Origin: Streptomyces sp. NBC_01217
GTDB lineage: Bacteria; Actinomycetota; Actinomycetes; Streptomycetales; Streptomycetaceae
Reading direction: 5' to 3'
Length of the DNA stretch: 64,000 bases
Assembly (NCBI RefSeq): GCF_035994185.1
Contig: NZ_CP108538.1
Location: 8,807,501-8,871,500 of the forward strand
Every line of letters begins with the position of its first letter. Positions within the stretch are counted from its first letter, which is position 1. This document shows positions 1 through 9,246 of this stretch, in pieces. Position numbers and translations under genes: made by a program. The notes below the pieces were generated by a model that was given only the letters and a program-made list of their open reading frames with translations, did not search any database and was not told where the DNA came from.

Positions 1-3000
1 GGCGGGGTGACGACCGGGCCCGAGTTCAGTACGCGGGACATCCCATGGAAGCCGCCGGTGGAGAAGAAGTCGCCGATCTGGGCGGCCGCCATGCTGCCCG
101 ACTCCACCCCGGCCTGTTCCCTCACCCACTCGCGGATGTGGCTCATCGGGCCGTAGGCCTCGGTGTTCACCATCCGGAAATGGGAATTGGAATTCAGTCG
201 CATCCGCGGCGGCAGCGAGTCGGTGAGCGCCTTTCCGGTGGTCAGGGAGTCGGCGATCCGTACCGTGAGTCCGTCACGCACGGCGAAGCCGAACTCCACC
301 GGCCGACGGGTCGTTACGGCGCCCTGGGGAATCGGCCTCCCGCTCAGGTCGATGGGGTCGCCGTGGCGGTCCTTGACCGAGAACTCGAACCAGACGTCGT
401 CGAGATGGACGCGGGAACCGTCCGTGGTGCGGGTCTCGGTCTGGTTCACCACCTGCGTCTGCTGGTTGTACCGCACCTGCTTGCCGAAGTTGGCCTGCAG
501 GTTCAGCCGGGCGAATGGGGAGACGAGTTGCTTGAGCGGCCCCAGGGGCGCCGTCGGGGCCAGCCCGAAGGAGGTGCCGTTGACCTTGATCTGACCGCCG
601 GTGGCGGTCGACCGCTGCATCGTGTCGATCTTGACCGGGTTCCCGTAACCGGAGGTGAACCGTTCCCAGTTCCCGTACGGCCGGGCGGTCACCTCCAGTG
701 TCCGGGTCTTCCCGTCCGCCGCCTTGTAGACGAACTGCTTGCCGTCGCCGAAGAATTCCTGCGGGCTGTCCCGCAGACTGCGGGACACCTGCGCCAGCAG
801 TCCGAAACCGTCCTGCTCCCGGCTCCCCTTCACGACTGCCGGCCGGCTGCCCGCCGACTGGTCCAGCCGGATGCCGAGCTCCCTCTCGACGTGGTCGATG
901 CCGCGCAGCGTGTGGTTGCTCTGGCCGAAGGCGAACGAACGGCGCACGACGTCCTGTGGCAGACCGGGCAGCTGCGAACCGATGCCGCCGGTCATGTAGA
1001 GGGGCAGCTGGGTGCCGTCGTCGAACCGCACCGGGCCGGTGGTCAGCAGCGCCGCAGGCAGTTCGAGGTCGAGCCGCGGCGGCCGCTGCTCGTCCAGGTC
1101 CACGGCGGTCGTCGTGACCCGCCCGGACCGCTGAACCGGCTCCTGGACGGGTGGCAGGACGGGGACGGACGTCTCGTCCAGTTCAGGGATGGCGGCCAGC
1201 CGCTTGGGGGCTCCGAGCGTGCGCGGCGGCGTGGTGGTGGTTGTGGTGGTGTCGGTCTGGGGGTGGAGGGGGTGTCCGGGGATGCCTTCGGTGGTCGGGA
1301 GGAAGGAGACCGCGCCGGCGGGTTCGTGGACGGGGATGCCGGACTGTCCGTCGAGGAAGACGACGCCGTTGTGGTCGTGGGTGACGTTGACGACATGGCC
1401 GATGCCGCCGGTCAGGTCCTCGATGACGAGCATGCCGCGTGCGCCGAGCGGTGCGGCGGACATCGCGGTCATGACCGCTGCGGAGCCGGATACCGGGTCG
1501 GGTGTGCGGTCGAGGTAGTTGGACAGGTAGTTGTGCAGTCCGGAGGTGTCCTGCGTGATCTGGTGGTCACCGCCGAGTTCGGACGGTGATGCCTGGTGTA
1601 CGGCGCCGTCGCGCAGGGTCAGGTCGACCGCGATGGCGGTCAGGACGCAGTTCGTCTCGAAGCCACCGCCCTGCGCCCGGTAGGGGTTGACCTTGTCCAG
1701 CCATCCGTAGGCGAGCCGCAGATCCTCCTGCGGGCGCACGAACCCGGCCCGCTGCCCATCGGTGAGCCCCCGGTCACGAACCCGGACGCCCTCGTGCACC
1801 GCGTTCAGCAACTCCGGCCGGTTCAGCCGCTCCCGCAGCCCCTCCGTCAGATCCCCCCCCGACAGACTGTTGTCCACCGAGACCTCGTGCACCGGGGCGT
1901 CCTGCGGTTCGATGTGCACACTGGGGGCGCCGCCGGGGACGGCGTTCCGGACCAGTCCCGCGAGGTACTGGGCGATCGCTTCCTGCCGGTACACGGAGTT
2001 GCTCCGGGTGAACGTCACCCCCCGGGAGGACGCCAGCCTCTGGTACGCCTGGTGCACCTGCCAGGGTGACACCGGTGCCTTGCTCCGGTCCTTCAGCACG
2101 CTGTTGACCGAACGGACGAAGAAGTCGTCCACTTCGGTGATCCGCGCCCCGCCATAGAGGAGGTCGGCGACGCGAGCGGCCTGCTGGGGCAGCGGCTGCG
2201 CCAGAATTGCAAGGTCCAGTCCGTCGTAGGCGCGCTGCACCCGCAGGTCGAAGAACCCGTCGTCCCTGCTCCCGGCCGGCAGCAGGTCCTGGACCGTTCG
2301 CCCGAGCTCCCGCTGTTCGGTCTGCGGCAGCCGGTACCAGGAGCTGCCGGCCGCCAGGGCGGTGGTCTCCTGCCGCAGCCCGTCGATCCAGTTCTCCAAC
2401 CGGGGAGTGACCAGACCGTCCAGCAGTTCCTTGACCTGCTGGTGGAACTGGCCGACCTGTTTGCGGTCCCGCTCGTCGCGGGTCATGGCGTGGTACCCCG
2501 CTTCTGCCACGATCCGGACGGTCTCGCGCTGCTGCCGGAGCTTGACCGCCAGCGATTTCAGTCCGTCGAGGTCATCGACCCGGCCGAGCTGGGCGATCTC
2601 GGTCTTGATCTCGTTGCGTACCTGCTCCATGACGGCGTGGACGGCCCGTTCCACCGGGCCCTTGGGCTTGGCCCGCAGAATGTTCTCGAACACGACGTTC
2701 ACCGTGGAGCCCGTGTTGCCCAGCTCCATCCGGGCCTTCGTCTGGTGCACCGCGGCCATCGTCTTCGGATGCTGCGGAGCGGACTCGTCGCGCAGCAGGT
2801 CGATCCAGTCCTTCGCCGGGCGGTTGACGAACTGGTCCACCATCTGCTCGGCGAGGTCGCGTCGCGTCTTCACGGCCCCCTGGGTGGCATTCGTCGTGGC
2901 CCACGACGCGGACTGCGCGCCGGCCTCCGCGATCAGTCTCTCCAGGTCGCTCATCAGCGCGGTACGCCCGGCCTTGAACGTGTCCGCGAGCGCGCGCAGT

Positions 3001-6000
3001 TCGTCAGGGTTCTGAGCCCGGCCGAGCTCGGCGATCTCACCGCTGATGTGCTGCTCGATGCGGCTGTACACCTGGCGCAGGACCACGGTGTCGGGCCCGG
3101 CCGGAGCCACCCCCTCGATGTTCCGCATCGCCTGCGGCAGGTCCCAGTCGTGCAGCTCGCTGTGGACCAGGCTCTGGTACGCCGCGGCCGTATGGGTGAC
3201 CTCGTGACCTGACTCCAGGTCCACCCGGCGACCCAGCACGTTCGCCAGGGTCACGGCGCCTCTGTCCTTGGTGCCCGTGTGGTTCTCCTGGCTGACGAAC
3301 TCCCACCCGTCCTTGCCGTACCACATCAGGTTCGCGACCTCGAACAGACTGCCCTGCGGTACGGCACCGGCGTACTCGCCCGCGCCGTACCAGTCCGTCG
3401 GCTGCTGGTCCCGCCGGAACTGCACCGGATACGGCATCTTCGAGTCGGGCGACTGGTAGTGCCACACCCTCATCCGGGCCGGATCGGCGTGCGGCGTCAC
3501 CGCGTACGCGCAGCCGTTCATCGTCGGCGTCACCACGAGGCGGGGACCGGACTGCCCGGGCTCCCGCAGCACGTCCGTATGCCCGACCTGATTCGCGTAG
3601 TCCTGCGCGCTGCGCGTCAGGTAAGGCACGTACGCGGCGTCCACATAGCCGTCCGTCCGCACGCCTGGCAGGGTGGTCCCCTCCTGGAAGCGGAACCGCT
3701 CCGCGCCGTAGCGCTCCACGTACCACTCGACCGCGGGCGCCAGCGCGAAGACCGGCTTCCCGGTCGTGTCCAGGCCCCGCCGCACCAGCACGAACCGGTG
3801 CTCCGGCAGGTGCCCCTCCCGGCCCGGCAGTACGTCCAGCGACTTCAGGAACTGGTCCCGGTCCACCGCGTTCAGGCCGGCGGCGTGGATCTCCAGACCC
3901 TTGTCCATGTCCATCGACAGGACGTTCGCCCGCAGGAACGTCTTCGGATCGGTGTTCAGCAGCGCCTCGGGAACCAGGTGCGCCGGCACGGGAGACTCCT
4001 GCGACGCGTTCGCCTGGCTGCCGGACTGGGTCGCGGACGAAGCCGAAGTCTCCTCGACGGCGCCACCGAAGGCACCCGGACGGATGGCGTGTTCGGCGAG
4101 CCGCGCGGCCAGTGTGCGCGCCGCGGCGGGGCCGTGTGCGTGCAGTTCCCACCCGATCTGCGCCAGGTCACGCAGGCGTTCCTGCTGTCGAAGGCCCGGA
4201 AGCGAGGGGTCGGCGTACCGCTGTATGTGGAAGGCTTCCCGCACCTCGTCGAGCGTGAGGCCGCGCAGCGACTCGTTCTTGACCTGCAACTCCCGCATGG
4301 CCTGCTCGAAGGGCACATGCTCGTTGTCCGGCTCGTGGAGCAGCCCGGAACTCGACCCCTGGATGAACTCGGTACGCTCCGACTCCGACACGATCGCCGG
4401 CCCGCGATCCCTACCCTTGCCCTTGTCGACCGTGCGCGTGGCAGGCGCCCCCAGCACGTCGACGTCCTCGGTGTCCGCCAGGGAACCGGAGCGCGAACCC
4501 GGCTGCGCCACGTCCTGGTCCTGCACCGCCTCGTGCGGAACCGACGGCGTCTCGCTGACGGCCTCGTTCCGCACGCCGTCGTGCGCGTTCCTGTCGATCG
4601 GAGCGGTGACCGTGCCCGGCGACTGGGTGGAAGCAGGCGGCTCCAGAAGCTCGGAGTGCTCCACGGGAGACGAGGGCGGTACCAGCTCCTCCGGCTCCGG
4701 GTGCACGGCCTTGACGTCGTGCTTGACGTCGTGGAGTCCGGCCCGGAGGTCCAGCATCCGCGCGACGACGACCTCGGCCTGCCGGCCGGGTGTCAGCTGC
4801 TGGAACTCGGAACCGAACTGCTCGAACAGCTGCTGGTGGACCCGGTGGATTCGCTGGCTGTCGGGGTACACGCCCGTGTACCGCATCAGCAGGTCGGTCG
4901 CGGCCCGCACGGTCTGGTCCATGGGGCGCGCCAGGGAGTTGCCGATCAGTACGGCCTGCGTCTGCACCGGCAGGTCCGCGAGGGAGGGGCGTTCGTGCAG
5001 CAGGTCCTGGTGGGCCTGGTCGATCTGCGCGCGGGTGAAGGTGTGGTCGGTGTTCCTCTGCAGCCAGCGGTTGACCTCGCTGGGCAGGCTGGCGGTTCCG
5101 GAGTCGGCCTGCCGGGAAACCTGCGGTGCCCGCTGGTCCTGCTTGCCGCTGTGGAGAGTCGTGGCGGACGTGTGGGTGGAGAGCGTCGTGTCGGGCCTGT
5201 GGGAGGTGACACCGGGGGAGCCGACCATGTCCCGCTCCGCGGTGAGCTGCACCTGCGACTGGTCCTGGTGCGGCGGGGTGTGGTCCGCCTGCGTCTCCAC
5301 CCCGGAGGGGCCCGGCCCCTGGTGCGTCCCGGCCGCCGGGACGACCGTCACCTGCTGCTGGTCGCCGGTGTGCTCCCGCGGCGGCACCGCCGGGGCGCCG
5401 GTGTCGGCGGGGTTGGTCGTGGCGGGCGGGCGCCCGGTGCCGGCGGGGTTGGTGGTGGCGGGGTGTCCGTCCGAGCCCGTACGGACGGGAACGCTCTCCC
5501 CGGGCGACGGCGTGCCGGCTCGCCAGTCCCGGAAGGCGGGGTAGTAGGTGCTGTGGAAGTCGGAGTTGTAGTCGCCGGCCCGCAGGTCGCCGAGCCGGGA
5601 CTGGAAGGGGTCTCCGTGTCGGGAGTCGTGCGCCAGCCAGGCCTGGCTCTTGTGTCCGTCGGGGGCGAACAGTTCGTCATATTTGACGACGCGTTCCGTA
5701 CGGAAGTCGTTGCCCAGCCTGCTGACGGTGTCGTTGTGCAGCTGGAAGGACTCGATGCTGTCGGGGTGGCCCAGGCTCTCGTGGAACGCGTGCGCGGAGT
5801 CGCCCACCACGGCCTGCAGGTCGCCCTCGTGGGTGATCCGGCCGGGCAGGGATGAGCGCAGGTGGTCGCGCATGTCGGTCCACGTCGGACCGGACTCCCC
5901 GGCCTTCGGAACGTCGCCCCACCGCTCGTTGAAGTGCTGGCCGGCGGTGGTCCGCACCGTGTCCAGGTACTCACCGACGACGCGCTGCCGCCCGGCCTCG

Positions 6001-9000
6001 CCGAAGTGCCCGAGGAAGTCCTCGCCCAGCCCCGACAGGTGCTCCTGCACGTGCTGCGTCTCTTCCGACAGCCGCCCCCGGATGAAGTGCTCCTTCGCGA
6101 TGCGACTCGGGAGGCCGTCGATGGCTCGGTTGGTCGCCCAGTCCCACAGCTCGCGGGGGCCGTCCCCGTCGCCGCGCCGGAAGACGAGGGCGTGGTCGGC
6201 CCGCAGGTCGCGCTGGAAGTCCAGCCGCACCTGGTTGACGAAACTATCGGGCAGCTCTTCGGCGCCCCTGGAGTTCCACCGGATGAGGTCGTCGAACTTC
6301 TCGCCCGTCGCCACCCGGATGTCGTGCTCGCGCGTCGCCATGCCCCCGAGGTCGTCGAACACGCCGTCCAGGAGACCGTCGATCTGGCGGCCCGTGTGCG
6401 AAGGCAGTCCGCCGCCGCTGTCCCCGTCGTGGACGAAGCGGTCCAGGATCTGGTTGAACTCCTCCTTCTTGCCTATGTAGTACTGCTCGAGAGCGTTGAA
6501 GTCGTGCGACTTGTCGCGGAAGTGGTCGACCGGGGCGTTGGTGTCCGAGGTGTGCTCGACGAATGTGAAGTCGTCCGGGCGGGACCCGTCGGCGCCGTCC
6601 TTGAGCTTGGCGACGGGCCCCTGGATGTCGGCGTCGGGGTGCCCGTACACGGTGGTGTCGTCCTTGACGTACGTCTGGAGATCGCGGTCGAAGGCGTACT
6701 TCGAGGGCGCCCTGTCGAACTGAGGCAGGTCCTCTCCCTCACCGAACCGGTTCGCCTTGTAGGCGTCCACCTGCTCCTTGAAGCGGGCGGTGAACCTCTC
6801 GCTCTGGTCGGCCCGGACGAGGTACTTGTACGCGTTCTTCTGCGCGCCGTCGACGATGCGGGTGAAGGCGTCCGAGGAGATGTGCCCCGTCCTGTCCACC
6901 TCCGCCCGGAACTCACGGGTGATGGAGTTGCGCCACTGCCATCGCGCGTTCAGGGCCTCGCGCCCGTCCCGCGCGAGGTGCGAACCGCCGAACAGGTCGT
7001 TCTCGGCGAACTTGTCGTAGGCGTTCTGCCAGGCCGTGTCGAGGTCCTGCTGTCGATACTCCAGGCGGGCTTCCGCCTCGACGACCGGAAGGTTCCGGGC
7101 GTTCTGCTCCTGCTTGAAGGTGTTCCACTGCTCGGTCTTCGCGGGGTCCCCGGGAGTGGGGGTGTGCGTCGGCTGGTGGCCGGGGACGGTGCCCGCGTCG
7201 TGGCCGGTCCCGCCGGTGAGGACACCTTCGGGGGAGCCGTCGTGCGCCGTCGCGCCGGAACCGATGTCGTGCTGCCTGATCCCGGGTGCCTCGGACGCCG
7301 GCGAGGACAGGGAGTCCGCGGGCCGCCCGCCGCCTGCGTGGACCTCGGTGGTCGCCGACGTCTCCGCGTGCACGGTCGTGCCGTCGGGCTTCGTGTGCAC
7401 GGTCGTGCCGTCGGGCTTCGCGTGCCCGCCGTGGGAATCCACCGGACGACGACCGCCGCCTCCGCCGCCGGTGGTGGCCGGGTGCGAGGTCTGCGGCACG
7501 TCGTGCGTGGTCCGGGCGCCGCCGGTCGACCCCGGGGCGCTCGAGCGGACATCGGCGCCACTGCGGCTGGGGGTTGCGGGGCTGCTGCTGCCTTCGGGTG
7601 TGTGTCCGGGGGTGTGAGCGGGCGTGGGTGTGGTGGTGCTGCGGCCGGGGGTCGCGGGGCCGTTGGTGGGTTCGGGTGTGTGTCCGGGGGTGTGAGCGGG
7701 CGTGGGTGTGGTGGTGCTGCGGCCGGGGGTCGCGGGGCCGTTGGTGGGTTCGGGTGTGTGTCCGGGGGTGTGAGCGGGCGTAGCCGTGCCCCGACCACCG
7801 CCGGCGCCAGCACCCGCGCTGGACCCGCCGCCGGGGACGTGTGCGGCCTCAGGGCCACCGGCGTGCGAGGTCACGGTGCTCGGCGGAACGGTCTCCCGCA
7901 CACCGCCCTCGTGCGAAGTCGTCGTGCTCGGCGGGTTGTTCCGCCCGTCGGGGCCGCTGACGGTGACGCCCCTGCCCCCGGTGCCGGTCTCGTGCGGAGC
8001 CGGCGGGGTCGAGGAGGGCCTCCCGGACAGGTCGCCGGGGGTGCGGGGCGGCCCGTCGAGGAATGCGTTGGGTGTCCCGCTCGTGGGGGTGGCGCCGTCC
8101 CGGGCGAGGTGCGGAGGCTGCGCGCCGCCGCCGGCCCCCTGACCGAAGGACGTGTTCGGCACATGGGTGTCGGGGACCGGGGCCGTCGGTCGTGTCATGC
8201 CGGGTGTCTCCCGGCCGGGACCGCCCTCCGCCGGCCGGACGGTTCCCGGGAGCGGTGCGGTGTTGCCGGGGATCCCGGCGTTCGGGCGGGGCGAGCCGGT
8301 CACCGGGTTCGTGACGCCGCTGTTCGTCGGCGGGGCGTGGTTGGTCTGGACGACCGAGTTCAACGGGAACGGGGACAGGTCCCCGACGGAGGGCAGCCCG
8401 GTGTGGGGGAGGTTGGACGAGTTCGGCACGGAGATGTTCGTCTGGCCAGGCGTCGGCGTGGGGGTCGTGGGGGCTGACACGTGCGGCACTGAGCCGCCCG
8501 GGAGTCCGTTCGGTGCGTGGAAGACGTCGAGGCCTCCCATCCCCCAGCCCATCCACACGCTCAGGCCGATGTTGACGCCCTCGCCCGCCCAGTCGATCTT
8601 GGTGGGTGCGCCCGCCGCGGCGGAGCCCATCCACTGGGTGAGTATGTCGGTGCCGAGTGTCGTGGCCGCGTTGATGATCGAGTCGGCGGTGAAGGCGGCC
8701 GCGCGCCCGATCGCGCCGGCCGCGGCAGCGATCCTGCTGATGCTGGAGGCGATGCTCTCGACGATCTCGCCGACCATTGCGGCGAGCCGCCCCAGCAGGC
8801 CGCCGATGCCGAACGAGGCGATCCCGAGGACCATCCCGAAGATCGTGGTGAGGGCCTCGATCAGGTGCGCCCGGTTGATCTCCTTGATCGCCTTCTGCAG
8901 CTCGTCCGCATAGTTGATGATCGACTTCCCGACCTCCTGCGCCACATAGCCCGCCTCCCAGATGGCGTGCCAGATGTTGTGGTCCGCCACACCGTTCCAG

Positions 9001-9158
9001 ACCACCTGCGCCGCGTGGCCGGCCTTGCCGGTCCATCCCTCGGCCATGGACAGCACGCCGCCGTGCATCGTCCCCAGGTACTCGTGAAGCCGTTGGCCAG
9101 TATTGATCCACTGGTTGCCGAGGTCACGGATGTGCGAGTCGTCGTAATGGGCCGGCAT
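1..9158 (-). CDS. Giant WXG100/CpnT-like putative type VII effector, C-terminus beyond window
   Basis: The frame is open from an ATG at 9158 to base 1, giving 3,052 residues. Residues 1-200 form a helical WXG100/CpnT-like N-terminal domain with hydrophobic helices, the part expected to address a protein to the type VII machinery. Residues about 207-672 are a Pro/Thr/Gly/His-rich linker with tandem repeats, and shorter low-complexity linkers follow near 1206-1333 and 1500-1720. Around residues 1720-1960 lies a compact domain with Cys1883 and His1900. Residues about 2485-2620 match the Tox-PL papain-fold glutamine deamidase family, with Cys2504 (in FETNC), His2588 (in GIGHVVNV) and Asp2603 (in FLDGQSG). 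A beta-rich region then runs off the edge. It lies downstream of eccC on the same strand. A secreted antibacterial or host-directed polymorphic toxin is my inference; giant Streptomyces proteins of this architecture are known but poorly characterised. Confidence 0.85.
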   Translation of the reverse strand, partial: MPAHYDDSHIRDLGNQWINTGQRLHEYLGTMHGGVLSMAEGWTGKAGHAAQVVWNGVADHNIWHAIWEAGYVAQEVGKSIINYADELQKAIKEINRAHLIEALTTIFGMVLGIASFGIGGLLGRLAAMVGEIVESIASSISRIAAAAGAIGRAAAFTADSIINAATTLGTDILTQWMGSAAAGAPTKIDWAGEGVNIGLSVWMGWGMGGLDVFHAPNGLPGGSVPHVSAPTTPTPTPGQTNISVPNSSNLPHTGLPSVGDLSPFPLNSVVQTNHAPPTNSGVTNPVTGSPRPNAGIPGNTAPLPGTVRPAEGGPGRETPGMTRPTAPVPDTHVPNTSFGQGAGGGAQPPHLARDGATPTSGTPNAFLDGPPRTPGDLSGRPSSTPPAPHETGTGGRGVTVSGPDGRNNPPSTTTSHEGGVRETVPPSTVTSHAGGPEAAHVPGGGSSAGAGAGGGRGTATPAHTPGHTPEPTNGPATPGRSTTTPTPAHTPGHTPEPTNGPATPGRSTTTPTPAHTPGHTPEGSSSPATPSRSGADVRSSAPGSTGGARTTHDVPQTSHPATTGGGGGGRRPVDSHGGHAKPDGTTVHTKPDGTTVHAETSATTEVHAGGGRPADSLSSPASEAPGIRQHDIGSGATAHDGSPEGVLTGGTGHDAGTVPGHQPTHTPTPGDPAKTEQWNTFKQEQNARNLPVVEAEARLEYRQQDLDTAWQNAYDKFAENDLFGGSHLARDGREALNARWQWRNSITREFRAEVDRTGHISSDAFTRIVDGAQKNAYKYLVRADQSERFTARFKEQVDAYKANRFGEGEDLPQFDRAPSKYAFDRDLQTYVKDDTTVYGHPDADIQGPVAKLKDGADGSRPDDFTFVEHTSDTNAPVDHFRDKSHDFNALEQYYIGKKEEFNQILDRFVHDGDSGGGLPSHTGRQIDGLLDGVFDDLGGMATREHDIRVATGEKFDDLIRWNSRGAEELPDSFVNQVRLDFQRDLRADHALVFRRGDGDGPRELWDWATNRAIDGLPSRIAKEHFIRGRLSEETQHVQEHLSGLGEDFLGHFGEAGRQRVVGEYLDTVRTTAGQHFNERWGDVPKAGESGPTWTDMRDHLRSSLPGRITHEGDLQAVVGDSAHAFHESLGHPDSIESFQLHNDTVSRLGNDFRTERVVKYDELFAPDGHKSQAWLAHDSRHGDPFQSRLGDLRAGDYNSDFHSTYYPAFRDWRAGTPSPGESVPVRTGSDGHPATTNPAGTGRPPATTNPADTGAPAVPPREHTGDQQQVTVVPAAGTHQGPGPSGVETQADHTPPHQDQSQVQLTAERDMVGSPGVTSHRPDTTLSTHTSATTLHSGKQDQRAPQVSRQADSGTASLPSEVNRWLQRNTDHTFTRAQIDQAHQDLLHERPSLADLPVQTQAVLIGNSLARPMDQTVRAATDLLMRYTGVYPDSQRIHRVHQQLFEQFGSEFQQLTPGRQAEVVVARMLDLRAGLHDVKHDVKAVHPEPEELVPPSSPVEHSELLEPPASTQSPGTVTAPIDRNAHDGVRNEAVSETPSVPHEAVQDQDVAQPGSRSGSLADTEDVDVLGAPATRTVDKGKGRDRGPAIVSESERTEFIQGSSSGLLHEPDNEHVPFEQAMRELQVKNESLRGLTLDEVREAFHIQRYADPSLPGLRQQERLRDLAQIGWELHAHGPAAARTLAARLAEHAIRPGAFGGAVEETSASSATQSGSQANASQESPVPAHLVPEALLNTDPKTFLRANVLSMDMDKGLEIHAAGLNAVDRDQFLKSLDVLPGREGHLPEHRFVLVRRGLDTTGKPVFALAPAVEWYVERYGAERFRFQEGTTLPGVRTDGYVDAAYVPYLTRSAQDYANQVGHTDVLREPGQSGPRLVVTPTMNGCAYAVTPHADPARMRVWHYQSPDSKMPYPVQFRRDQQPTDWYGAGEYAGAVPQGSLFEVANLMWYGKDGWEFVSQENHTGTKDRGAVTLANVLGRRVDLESGHEVTHTAAAYQSLVHSELHDWDLPQAMRNIEGVAPAGPDTVVLRQVYSRIEQHISGEIAELGRAQNPDELRALADTFKAGRTALMSDLERLIAEAGAQSASWATTNATQGAVKTRRDLAEQMVDQFVNRPAKDWIDLLRDESAPQHPKTMAAVHQTKARMELGNTGSTVNVVFENILRAKPKGPVERAVHAVMEQVRNEIKTEIAQLGRVDDLDGLKSLAVKLRQQRETVRIVAEAGYHAMTRDERDRKQVGQFHQQVKELLDGLVTPRLENWIDGLRQETTALAAGSSWYRLPQTEQRELGRTVQDLLPAGSRDDGFFDLRVQRAYDGLDLAILAQPLPQQAARVADLLYGGARITEVDDFFVRSVNSVLKDRSKAPVSPWQVHQAYQRLASSRGVTFTRSNSVYRQEAIAQYLAGLVRNAVPGGAPSVHIEPQDAPVHEVSVDNSLSGGDLTEGLRERLNRPELLNAVHEGVRVRDRGLTDGQRAGFVRPQEDLRLAYGWLDKVNPYRAQGGGFETNCVLTAIAVDLTLRDGAVHQASPSELGGDHQITQDTSGLHNYLSNYLDRTPDPVSGSAAVMTAMSAAPLGARGMLVIEDLTGGIGHVVNVTHDHNGVVFLDGQSGIPVHEPAGAVSFLPTTEGIPGHPLHPQTDTTTTTTTPPRTLGAPKRLAAIPELDETSVPVLPPVQEPVQRSGRVTTTAVDLDEQRPPRLDLELPAALLTTGPVRFDDGTQLPLYMTGGIGSQLPGLPQDVVRRSFAFGQSNHTLRGIDHVERELGIRLDQSAGSRPAVVKGSREQDGFGLLAQVSRSLRDSPQEFFGDGKQFVYKAADGKTRTLEVTARPYGNWERFTSGYGNPVKIDTMQRSTATGGQIKVNGTSFGLAPTAPLGPLKQLVSPFARLNLQANFGKQVRYNQQTQVVNQTETRTTDGSRVHLDDVWFEFSVKDRHGDPIDLSGRPIPQGAVTTRRPVEFGFAVRDGLTVRIADSLTTGKALTDSLPPRMRLNSNSHFRMVNTEAYGPMSHIREWVREQAGVESGSMAAAQIGDFFSTGGFHGMSRVLNSGPVVTP
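7371..7424. repeat. Two copies of a 27-bp in-frame repeat in the effector linker
   Basis: Two adjacent near-identical 27-bp units encode a nine-residue motif, KPDGTTVH plus Thr or Ala. They lie in the low-complexity linker of the giant secreted protein and keep its reading frame. Confidence 0.75.
7593..7782. repeat. 78-bp tandem repeat (about 2.5 copies) in the effector linker
   Basis: Units begin at 7593, 7671 and 7749, a period of 78 bp or 26 codons; the third copy is partial. Each unit encodes a Pro/Thr-rich segment such as PAHTPGHTPEPTNGPATPGR. Because the period is a multiple of three, copy-number change would lengthen or shorten the linker without a frameshift. Confidence 0.85.
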
Positions 9159-9178
9159 GGCGTGTATGTGTCCTTACA

Positions 9179-9208
9179 GGCGGGCGGTCCGGGCGGGGAC
9201 CGCCCGCC
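9179..9208 (-). terminator. Strong stem-loop between eccC and the giant effector gene
   Basis: A perfect 12-bp inverted repeat (GGCGGGCGGTCC and its complement) with a 6-nt loop sits in the 88-bp gap between the eccC stop (9247) and the effector start (9158). There is no T-tract, which is common for Streptomyces terminators. It could end most eccC transcripts or attenuate read-through into the effector gene. Confidence 0.6.
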
Positions 9209-9246
9209 GGTCATGAGCTTCGGGTGGCGTCAGCCGGTACGGGTGG

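Noticed and set aside
5862..8477. An 871-codon plus-strand open frame, and similar long plus frames at 45-1589 and 3279-5855
   Set aside because: They lie codon-aligned opposite the giant minus-strand gene. Their products are Val/Arg/Gly-rich with no domains. They are antisense shadows of high-GC coding sequence.
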